DNA of 21,022 bases from a virus. Each line of letters starts with the position of its first letter. The stretch's first letter is position 1. The notes beneath the pieces were generated by a model. That model saw only the letters and a list, made by a program, of their open reading frames with translations, made no database searches and was not told the DNA's origin. Made by a program: the position numbers and the translations under genes. Where the stretch lies: positions 1 through 21,022 of the IMG/VR virus record IMGVR_UViG_3300008470_000158; one strand, given 5' to 3'. Below are positions 13,067-19,335 of the stretch, in pieces.

Positions 13067-14799
13067 CTGAAAAACAGCGCGGAGACAAGCTAAAGAAAGA
13101 TATTGCCGCTGGTGAGAAATCATTGGGCGGCATTCTTTCTAGGCGCAAACGTGCCGTGACAGGAGCCGTCGCACAGTTCGCCGGGACAAAGGGTTTCTCC
13201 ACATCTGCAACCGTCCGCAATGGCCTATATTCTGAGCTTGCCAAGGAATATCAGACGCTCAATACAGACATCAACAAATGGACGGTTGACAGCGTAGACG
13301 ACACGGCAAAGCAATGGTGGGGATATGCCAAGGATGATCTTCCAGCGGGTAAGGTTGCGACATTCGGTGCATTCTCTGAAAAGCACGTACAAGATATAAT
13401 CGGCAGAATCAATCCCGCATCCATCGGCGAACAGGTTGCCGTAAACGCACAGATCGGCGGGATGCTTCAGAATGACATCCGCGTTTTAAGATCAGCAGTC
13501 AGCACAACCATTGCAGAGGGCGCGGTTGAGGGACTCACGAACAAACAGCTTGCAGACCGCATGAAGTCGAAGGTAATCGATGCGGCGGGATCATTTAAAT
13601 TTATCGATGCGGCAGGACGGCGACAGTCGGCAGACAACTATTTTGGGATGCTCAACCGGACGCTACACGCAACGGCTGCGCGGGATAGCTACATTGCAAC
13701 GGCGACGGATGCCGGATTTGACTTGTATCAAATCGAGGGCGGCGTTACGGGATCGAGCGCGGACAACCCGAGCGACCCTTGCGATCAATGGGCAGGGCGT
13801 ATCATATCGATGACGGGGCAGACTAAGGGTTATCCGACGTATCAGGATGCTATCTCGGCAGGCGTATTTCATCCTCAATGTTGCGTATCTGAAACAGAGG
13901 TTATATGCCCAGACCTTCAGGCGGCATCACGCTTTAAATACTCAGGCCAAATGGTCAAGATTAAATATGCCAGTGGTAATACGCTTTCCGTTACCCCAAA
14001 TCACATGCTTCTCACCGATCAAGGATTCGCCCCCGCCTGCTCGCTCGCAAAGGGCGACAACGTATTGCGCCGCATTGAAGGAAATGGGCTTGGCGGCGGT
14101 AGTCCAGATGTAGAGCGGGAGCCATCCACAATCAAGGACGTATTTATGGCGGTCTGGAAGTGTGGCGGCGTGCTTGCCACTAAGATGCCAGTGTCCGCCG
14201 AAGATTTCCACGGCGATGGAGAATTTGGGAATGGCGATGTCGATGTTGTATTTGCCGACCGCCTTCTGTTGGATGATACTACCGGAAACCCTATCACCAA
14301 GCCACTCGGCAAGCATGGTTTCGCTTTTGCTGACATTGTGAAGTTTCCCTTCGTTGGCGATAGCTCGCTTGCAAAGGTGCTCCTCTGTCTGGCGGGAGCC
14401 ACGAACCGCATCGTGAGCGGCCTTGGTGTGCGCCATTCGCCAGTCTGCGCCCCTGAGCTTCTGGGTAAGGACGAGCTGATCGGTTTTGCTCCTGATGTTT
14501 ACACCTGCGGAAACAAGGGCGTCTCTGACTCTGTCCTGATTGACATGCAGAATTTTGCTGATTTTCCAGTATCCGAGTCCGCTATCATAGAGAGAGACTA
14601 CGTTGTCGGTGTCGATATGTTTAGGTTTAGCGGGCATGTTTATGATCTCCAGTGTTTAAGTACACTGTATTACGCCAACGGATACGTGTCAAGCAACTGC
14701 GTCCATTTCATTCGCGCAATCATGCCGTCAGAAATTAAAGCGGCGAAGGTTGAACAGAAGGCCGAGAAGAAAGAGGCGAAGGAGTTGCCAGATGGCTGA
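13060..14799 (+). CDS. MuF-like minor head protein precursor, interrupted by an intein
   Basis: The 579-aa precursor splices to 306 aa. The N-extein (1-273) is helical with the MuF/SPP1 gp7-like segments (GLTNKQLADRMKSKVIDAAG, LNRTLHATAARDSYIATATD, PSDPCDQWAGRI) and ends HPQ. Splicing restores HPQ-CVHF, the HPxCxH motif that closes this family. MuF proteins are minor head components that link the portal region with DNA entry. The C-extein has a charged helix (KAAKVEQKAEKKEAKEL). The start at ATG 13060 has no good ribosome site, and no ATG lies upstream in frame. The stop overlaps the next gene. Confidence 0.85.
   Translation: MATEKQRGDKLKKDIAAGEKSLGGILSRRKRAVTGAVAQFAGTKGFSTSATVRNGLYSELAKEYQTLNTDINKWTVDSVDDTAKQWWGYAKDDLPAGKVATFGAFSEKHVQDIIGRINPASIGEQVAVNAQIGGMLQNDIRVLRSAVSTTIAEGAVEGLTNKQLADRMKSKVIDAAGSFKFIDAAGRRQSADNYFGMLNRTLHATAARDSYIATATDAGFDLYQIEGGVTGSSADNPSDPCDQWAGRIISMTGQTKGYPTYQDAISAGVFHPQCCVSETEVICPDLQAASRFKYSGQMVKIKYASGNTLSVTPNHMLLTDQGFAPACSLAKGDNVLRRIEGNGLGGGSPDVEREPSTIKDVFMAVWKCGGVLATKMPVSAEDFHGDGEFGNGDVDVVFADRLLLDDTTGNPITKPLGKHGFAFADIVKFPFVGDSSLAKVLLCLAGATNRIVSGLGVRHSPVCAPELLGKDELIGFAPDVYTCGNKGVSDSVLIDMQNFADFPVSESAIIERDYVVGVDMFRFSGHVYDLQCLSTLYYANGYVSSNCVHFIRAIMPSEIKAAKVEQKAEKKEAKELPDG
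13942..14637 (-). CDS. Vsr-like (EDxHD-type) homing endonuclease encoded antisense to the MuF intein
   Basis: The 231-aa protein is read leftward from ATG 14637, with GGAG 9 nt upstream (14650-14647). Residues 12-50 form an HTH-like DNA-binding domain (VVSLYDSGLGYWKISKILHV), similar to those at the ends of phage homing enzymes. The catalytic region SKSETMLAEWL (E106), KYNIDIAIP (D133), VEIFGGHWH (E144, H149, H151), then PDRHKYVL and CGWLPLYIW has the order and hydrophobic pattern of Vsr-fold nucleases, including the EDxHD family (I-Bth0305I type). Such enzymes are known from environmental split-intein loci. Codons align exactly with sense codons, so the intein avoids TTA, CTA and TCA from 13945 to 14637. 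The next sense TCA supplies the antisense TGA. Domain call good; activity and expression inferred. Confidence 0.8.
   Translation of the reverse strand: MPAKPKHIDTDNVVSLYDSGLGYWKISKILHVNQDRVRDALVSAGVNIRSKTDQLVLTQKLRGADWRMAHTKAAHDAVRGSRQTEEHLCKRAIANEGKLHNVSKSETMLAEWLGDRVSGSIIQQKAVGKYNIDIAIPKFSIAVEIFGGHWHLSGKHAATLPDRHKYVLDCGWLPLYIWTTAAKPISFNAAQYVVALCERAGGGESLIGEKHVIWGNGKRITTGIFNLDHLA
14664..14692 (-). promoter_or_regulatory. Candidate antisense promoter inside the MuF intein
   Basis: On the minus strand TTGACA (14692-14687, perfect -35) lies 17 nt from TACAGT (14669-14664). This predicts a start near 14657, then GGAG and the ATG at 14637. The first 12 bases, TTGACACGTATC, match copy 1 of the shared motif at 7406 in 11 of 12. 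The -35 ends five bases inside the intein C-terminal boundary. Chance cannot be excluded. Confidence 0.45.
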
Positions 14800-15277
14800 T
14801 TTCACCATAGACACCACCCAACTGAAACGCCTCCAAAGGTCGCTCGGAAAATCTGGGCCGAAATTTGAGAAGGGGTCGAAGCTGTTTTTGAAGAAGGTTG
14901 GCGTATTGGTTCAGGGTCTGGCGCGTAAGTACTCACCCGAAAGCCCGACGATAGGCATGTACGCACGGCAAAACAAAAGCGGGGTCACCAATCGCAAACG
15001 GTCATCCATCACCACGGGAAGCCTGAGAGATAGCATCACGTCAAAGGTCGGCAAGGGGTTTGTTTCAATATTCGTGCCGTCAAACTCACGCGCCGGAAAG
15101 TATGCAGAAAAGGTACACTCAAAGACGGGGATCAATGAGTGGGGGCCGCGCACAAAACAGAAGGGAAGCAAGGCGAAGGAGGAGTATATCTACCGCGCAT
15201 TTGCAGACAGCACAAAGGAAATCGACGCGCTTCTTGATGACGTAATCGACAAATTCACAGACGGGATAGGCGTATGA
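14792..15277 (+). CDS. Tail completion / HK97 gp10-like protein (161 aa)
   Basis: The start ATG 14792 follows GGAG at 7 nt and overlaps the MuF stop (ATGGCTGA). A helical N-terminus is followed by a strand-rich core with TTGSLRDSI and IFVPSNSRAGKYAEKVHSKT plus GINEWGPR, the hallmark of HK97 gp10-type (tail component) proteins. The C-terminal helix (YIYRAFADSTKEIDALLDDV) fits the family. Such proteins join the head-tail connector to the tail. The length matches the family. Confidence 0.75.
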   Translation: MADFTIDTTQLKRLQRSLGKSGPKFEKGSKLFLKKVGVLVQGLARKYSPESPTIGMYARQNKSGVTNRKRSSITTGSLRDSITSKVGKGFVSIFVPSNSRAGKYAEKVHSKTGINEWGPRTKQKGSKAKEEYIYRAFADSTKEIDALLDDVIDKFTDGIGV

Positions 15278-15765
15278 AACGATTTATCGCAGGTCTTTTA
15301 CTAATCGGGTTCGCGTCCGGTTGCAGTTTTATAAATCACGGAGGGGAAGCAATGCCAAATTATACACTAGATTTCAGAACAGAATCCACAGACGCAGTAC
15401 CCGCCGATTTAATCGGCTCGACTTACTGGTATGATTCCGAATTGCCGGAAGTGAACGGCGAGAAGGTCTATTACGATACGTCGAATTTGTACGCCAAGTG
15501 GGAAAGCACTACTAAGGGCGAGATTGTCACGATCAAAGACGATGTTGGCAATGAGAGTGTTGCGGATTACTTTTCTATCAGGCCGAGCGATGTTTTCGCG
15601 AATTGGACTGCGGGCGGAATGGACAATCTTACACTTCCTCGCACGGGAGAGGGCGGAGGAAAGGCTCGTTATTCGCTTCCAACCGCGCCGCTTGGCGGGG
15701 CTGTCCTCGGGTGGTATGTGTCTGGCACTAAGTGGATACTTGACAACGACGATTTTGAAACCTAG
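15274..15765 (+). CDS. Possible lipoprotein / tail gene with internal start (163 aa)
   Basis: ATG 15274 overlaps the preceding stop (ATGA) and gives a signal-like N-terminus (MKRFIAGLLLIGFASGC) with a possible lipobox ASGC (Cys17). A second ATG at 15352 (M27, MPNYTLDFRTES) has the much stronger site GGAGGGG and would give a 137-aa cytosolic form. The body is a strand-rich protein with many Asp, Glu and Trp. It ends ILDNDDFET at TAG 15763-15765, and the same frame continues open into the next gene, STDDTEFPWLA. Function is unknown; tail-associated by position. Confidence 0.55.
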   Translation: MKRFIAGLLLIGFASGCSFINHGGEAMPNYTLDFRTESTDAVPADLIGSTYWYDSELPEVNGEKVYYDTSNLYAKWESTTKGEIVTIKDDVGNESVADYFSIRPSDVFANWTAGGMDNLTLPRTGEGGGKARYSLPTAPLGGAVLGWYVSGTKWILDNDDFET

Positions 15766-15792
15766 TCAACAGACGACACAGAGTTCCCTTGG

Positions 15793-16365
15793 TTGGCAAC
15801 ATGGCCTGCTGGCGTTACCGTCACAGAAGCCCCGTATGCAAACCAATACGCCGGCCAAGGCGCCTTCTCCGGCACCCTAACGCTATCCACCAACGTAATA
15901 TCAGACGCATGGTATCGCGCAGAAACCACAGTCTTTGAATCACTTTCTTCATTCATGCAATGCACAGAGAAGCGCAGTTGCTGGCGCGGTGCGATGCCAT
16001 TAATGGGCGACAATGAAGAATTCAAATCTGTCAACACATGGGCGTTTTCAAGCGGCACATCTGCCGACTTTGATCTTGACCGTGTGACGGGTGACAATCC
16101 CGTCTGGTGTTCGTTGCGAGTTGATGCGCTTGTCGATGGACTATTTGAAACCCGTGAACGTGCAATGAACTTTGCGGGCATGGTTCTGGCGTGGCTCAAA
16201 TCAACGGACAATCTGAGCGAAACGGGTAATGTTTTCCAATGCGTTTTGTCCGCCATACCTCCGCGGCCGGAAGAGTACATAACCAAGGGGCGATTGCCGG
16301 TTAGATATTGGCAACAGACCATCCAGCTTGAAATTGTGTACGTAACGGAAAGCGTGTATTCCTAA
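15793..16365 (+). CDS. Tail terminator-like protein (190 aa)
   Basis: It has no ATG near the N-terminus; the only canonical start is TTG 15793, with at best a weak AGAG site. The core AWYRAETTVFESLSSF (about residues 39-54), then WCSLRVDALVDGLFETRERA and MNFAGMVLAWLKS, plus the closing RYWQQTIQLEIVYV, matches tail-terminator (lambda U-like) proteins that cap the tail tube. The stop overlaps the start of the next gene by one base. It shares frame with the preceding ORF, so it may instead be the second half of a fusion read through TAG 15763. Confidence 0.6.
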   Translation: MATWPAGVTVTEAPYANQYAGQGAFSGTLTLSTNVISDAWYRAETTVFESLSSFMQCTEKRSCWRGAMPLMGDNEEFKSVNTWAFSSGTSADFDLDRVTGDNPVWCSLRVDALVDGLFETRERAMNFAGMVLAWLKSTDNLSETGNVFQCVLSAIPPRPEEYITKGRLPVRYWQQTIQLEIVYVTESVYS

Positions 16366-17516
16366 TGTCAGAGCCGAACATCAAGATAAAAACAAAGAAC
16401 GTATTTGGGCTTGATCCGAACTTTATGCTCCAAACTGCAAAGGTAACGTCGACCCAAACGATGCCGGTTGCGGTTGGCAATACGGGCGCGGCGGTTGCGT
16501 CTGCCGGGCTTGAGGCACAGACGAACTACACGCAGGATGCGAACTATTGCGGCGCGGCATTGCGTACAGACTTTGGAGCGATTGCAGCGGGATTCGGGCA
16601 GGTTGCAACGGGGTCTGAAGAGCTTATCACGAATGGAGACTTTTCGGATGGGACTACGGGGTGGACTCTCGTTGTGTCTGGAGGTGCGGCTGCTGATCCG
16701 ATAATAGTCGTGTCTGGAGCATTGAAAACAATCCCGACAATTTCAGGAGCAAGATTCGACATAAGACCGGAGACGACGACCGGACTATTCCCGCTTGTTG
16801 CTGGAACTGCATACACGCTTACATTTGATGCTTGGGCGGATGCGGCAAAGGATTGCTCTGCGTTCATTTACGACACGCCAAACATTAATCAGACAGTTTC
16901 GCTTACTGAAACGTCCCAGACGTTCTCTATTGAATTCACGGCATCCGTATCGGCAGCGTCGGCGTTTCTTCTGGCAGGCGGTGACACCCTAATCCCGTGG
17001 TATTTGGACAATGTATCAATCAGAGAGTCTGGCCTCGGTCTGTATTCCCCTGTCGTCTCAGATTTGTCCATAACATATTCGGCGATGGCCTACCCGTCAA
17101 TCGCGGTATCTGGACACAATCATCCAAGCATCCCGCACACGTCAATGAGCGTGACGGCGGACATCTCTGATATAATCCCAGACAGCGGGTTCGGCGTTCC
17201 ATCTTTCGGAATATCGCTTGGAAATAGCTCGCCAATCTCGGCAGGGCTTACGGCAAATATCGAACATTTCGACGTAAACGATGTGGACGGAACGCACATT
17301 CATGGAGAGAACACAGAAAAGGTTTTGTGTAATCTGTCGATGGGATTTTCCGGCATCCCGGAAAGCACGTCAGAGGCAGACCTCGAAACAGATTTGAAAG
17401 CGTATTTCTCGGGCGAGGGAATAACGATTGACCGTTTAAACGTCACATCGACGGACGAAAACAGCACGAACACAGCATTTGACAGCTTTGCCCTTGCCGC
17501 AACGTTTTATGTTTAA
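16365..17516 (+). CDS. Tail tube-like protein with inserted carbohydrate-binding-like domain (383 aa)
   Basis: It starts at ATG 16365 in a TAATG overlap. The ends align by eye with the next gene: NYTQDANYCG, VSGHNHPSIPH, SGFGVPSFGISL, SMGFSGIPEST and NTAFDSFALAA all have near matches there. Between residues 84 and 221 lies an extra domain, ITNGDFSDGTTGWTLVVSG ... YTLTFDAWADAA ... PWYLDNVSIRE. This is the NGDF/GW...DNV signature of CBM_4_9-like jelly rolls that bind glycans. The tube would thus display a sugar-binding domain on the tail surface. Tube identity is by paralogy and position. Confidence 0.65.
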   Translation: MSEPNIKIKTKNVFGLDPNFMLQTAKVTSTQTMPVAVGNTGAAVASAGLEAQTNYTQDANYCGAALRTDFGAIAAGFGQVATGSEELITNGDFSDGTTGWTLVVSGGAAADPIIVVSGALKTIPTISGARFDIRPETTTGLFPLVAGTAYTLTFDAWADAAKDCSAFIYDTPNINQTVSLTETSQTFSIEFTASVSAASAFLLAGGDTLIPWYLDNVSIRESGLGLYSPVVSDLSITYSAMAYPSIAVSGHNHPSIPHTSMSVTADISDIIPDSGFGVPSFGISLGNSSPISAGLTANIEHFDVNDVDGTHIHGENTEKVLCNLSMGFSGIPESTSEADLETDLKAYFSGEGITIDRLNVTSTDENSTNTAFDSFALAATFYV

Positions 17517-17526
17517 CGAAATCGAC

Positions 17527-17544
17527 TTGACACGGATTATGCAA
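17527..17544 (+). promoter_or_regulatory. Shared late-promoter-like motif upstream of the second tube gene (copy 2)
   Basis: TTGACACGGATTATGCAA matches copy 1 at 7406-7423 in 16 of 18 positions and sits 35 nt before the ATG at 17579, in the 62-nt gap after the CBM-bearing tube gene. No good -10 hexamer follows at 16-18 nt. It would allow separate high-level transcription of the major tube gene. Confidence 0.5.
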
Positions 17545-17578
17545 TAACAAAACTAACCAATTAATCGGAGGAAAACCA

Positions 17579-18385
17579 ATGCCAGAACCCACAGTAGAAA
17601 TCAAAGCAAGTAATATTCACAATGTCGGCGCGAATTTTACCACGCAATCGAGCGGAACGACTGCCGAATCAACTAACGTCACGAATATGGACGAGCTGGG
17701 CAACGTGTCATGTGAGAAAGTAATCACCGACATTATCAGCTATACTCAGACCATCAAATATTGCGGCACTGATTTCATGGGCGACTTTGTTGACACCTCC
17801 GCATCACCCGTCCCGCTCCTCGAAAACTTCGGCGGAACATTCGGTGCCAAGCTGGTAAACGGCATCACGATCAACATGACAGCTGCCGATTATTGCACGG
17901 TTGATCTGACGAGCCACAACCATGAAGTTAATCCGCATGACGGCGGCGCAACGCCTACCGGAGCAACCCGCGCCGACGCCCTTGCTCTGGGGATTGCAGA
18001 CGTATCGGACTTCCTGCCGCATGAAGTTGCAGAGGCGTTTAAGGACTGGAGCGGGTTCGGAGTCCCAGACTTCGGAATCACGCTCGGCGCAAACGCAACG
18101 CCTAAAAGCGCGACTGCAACATTTGAGCTCAACCACGTTGACCAGACGGACGGCGACGGCGCTCATTTCGTGGGGAAAAACACCACTCCGAAATGTTCAC
18201 TGACTATGGACTTCAGCGGAATCCCGACGAGCAACACAGACACATTGCTTGACGCCGATTATGCGGCAAACACGAACGGCATGCTCGGATGCCTGAACGA
18301 TACGGATGCCGAGAACGACACGAACACAGACTTTGATTCGTTCGCTCTGACCGCTCACGCATTCAAAGACCTCTCAACTTCATAA
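17579..18385 (+). CDS. Major tail tube protein (268 aa)
   Basis: The start follows GGAGGAAAA. The protein is strand-rich and parallels the preceding gene throughout (MPEPTVEIKASNIHNVGANF, TIKYCGTDF, TSHNHEVNPH, SGFGVPDFGITLG, TMDFSGIPTSN, NTDFDSFALTAHAF). It lacks the inserted sugar-binding domain and has its own motif/promoter candidate, so it is likelier to be the abundant tube subunit, with the longer paralog as a minor or decorating variant. The tube forms the hollow tail through which DNA passes. Confidence 0.7.
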   Translation: MPEPTVEIKASNIHNVGANFTTQSSGTTAESTNVTNMDELGNVSCEKVITDIISYTQTIKYCGTDFMGDFVDTSASPVPLLENFGGTFGAKLVNGITINMTAADYCTVDLTSHNHEVNPHDGGATPTGATRADALALGIADVSDFLPHEVAEAFKDWSGFGVPDFGITLGANATPKSATATFELNHVDQTDGDGAHFVGKNTTPKCSLTMDFSGIPTSNTDTLLDADYAANTNGMLGCLNDTDAENDTNTDFDSFALTAHAFKDLSTS

Positions 18386-18395
18386 GGAGCAAATC

Positions 18396-18572
18396 ATGGG
18401 CAAACACGGACTATCTAGTTGCGAGAAGGGTGTCGCAAGATCCCCAGACCGAACGCCGAAACCTGTAGCGAAAAAGCCGTCAGTTAAAAAAGGAACTTCG
18501 AAAGATGCAGACGCTAACAAAAATGACGATTTCAAAGCTATTGTTAGAGACAGGCCACGCGCTGACGGTTGA
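18396..18572 (+). CDS. Small Lys-rich protein overlapping the chaperone-like gene (58 aa)
   Basis: ATG 18396 follows AAGGAG. The product (MGKHGLSSCEKGVARSPDRT...KKPSVKKGTSKDADANKN...) is basic and disordered-looking. Its last 68 nt overlap the next gene in a different frame. The position between tube and tape measure is that of tail-assembly chaperones, which in many phages are made as a short form and a frameshifted long form. Joining these two frames would need a +1 or -2 shift; an A6 tract at 18486-18491 lies in the overlap. It may simply be a separate small gene. Confidence 0.5.
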   Translation: MGKHGLSSCEKGVARSPDRTPKPVAKKPSVKKGTSKDADANKNDDFKAIVRDRPRADG

Positions 18573-19335
18573 TGACTTTGATCTAATTGAAGATCTTGAC
18601 GCCCTTGCAGATGCAGTCTCCGGCGTATCGAAATCAGAGCAACGATTGCTTAATCAGCCGCATGAACTTTGTGGCCTGAAATTCTACCCTCTGACGGTTG
18701 CCAAGTCGCTGTGGTATGCTGAGAAGTGCGACGAGTGGGAACTCGAAGGCGTCTATCAAGAAGCGTTTCTGTTCTGGCTTTTGACGCTACAGAACTCAGA
18801 AGAGGCTCTTGATAAATACACACTCCGCAAGAAGGCAGACAAGGCAGTGAAGCGGCTCTCTCGCAAGCTCCATTGCACTCAGGAGGAAATGACTGGCGTT
18901 TATCATAAGTGCCTTGGAATTACGGGTGACGGAGGTGGAGACGATAAAACAATCAAGGCCATTGAACTTGTGCTGAAGTTTGCAGATGCCCGCGACGATA
19001 AAAAGACGCTGGTGCATCTTGAGGCTCTTGGTGATGCGATTTCAAAGAGGGCGGCGATGGACACAGACTACGGCGGGATGGTCGCTTTGATGATCCGCGA
19101 ATATGGATGCCCTCCAGAAAAGTGGTTGTATGAAACGCCGGTTGAAGTGCTTTCGGAGCTGATGGCCCGAATAACGAAGCGGGTAGAGCAAGAAAACAAT
19201 GCAGGCAGAAGCTCGGCGGCAAAAGGTGGCAAAGCAATCGCACCTCCTCCGTCAAAAAGCCTTGAGGCGTTGTCGAAATTGCGAACTAAAGTAAACGAAA
19301 TCCGAGAACTTTGGAGCGCAGATCATGGCGAATAA
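18505..19335 (+). CDS. Tail assembly chaperone-like protein (276 aa)
   Basis: It is a helical, charged protein with no signal or membrane segment, starting at ATG 18505 (AAGGA about 10 nt upstream; ATG 18523 is an alternative). The segment CGLKFYPLTVAKSLWYAEKC resembles phage chaperone-type proteins (DUF-like) that lie between tube and tape measure. The C-terminal part, from about residue 225, is a Ser/Ala/Lys linker then a helix (LEALSKLRTKVNEIRELWSA). Its end overlaps the start of the tape measure. Such proteins bind the tape measure and guide tube polymerisation. Assigned by order, with modest support. Confidence 0.55.
   Translation: MQTLTKMTISKLLLETGHALTVDDFDLIEDLDALADAVSGVSKSEQRLLNQPHELCGLKFYPLTVAKSLWYAEKCDEWELEGVYQEAFLFWLLTLQNSEEALDKYTLRKKADKAVKRLSRKLHCTQEEMTGVYHKCLGITGDGGGDDKTIKAIELVLKFADARDDKKTLVHLEALGDAISKRAAMDTDYGGMVALMIREYGCPPEKWLYETPVEVLSELMARITKRVEQENNAGRSSAAKGGKAIAPPPSKSLEALSKLRTKVNEIRELWSADHGE

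Larger units (their letters stand above)
13879..14697 (+). other. Intein in MuF (273 aa, Cys1...Ser-Asn / Cys+1)
   Basis: The intein starts at the first of two cysteines, CCVSETEV. This puts Thr at position 6, as in the TerL intein, and restores HPQ-CVHF on splicing. Block B is LSVTPNHMLLT (T39, H42). Block F/G is GHVYDLQCLSTLYYANGYVS plus SN / C, with terminal Asn273 and Cys+1 but Ser instead of the usual penultimate His. The middle (about residues 85-215) has AEDFHGDGEFGNGDVDVVFA, which from memory resembles a conserved insert in phage-head HINT domains. There is no in-frame homing endonuclease. The region from residue 22 to 253 is overlapped by an antisense gene. Confidence 0.9.
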
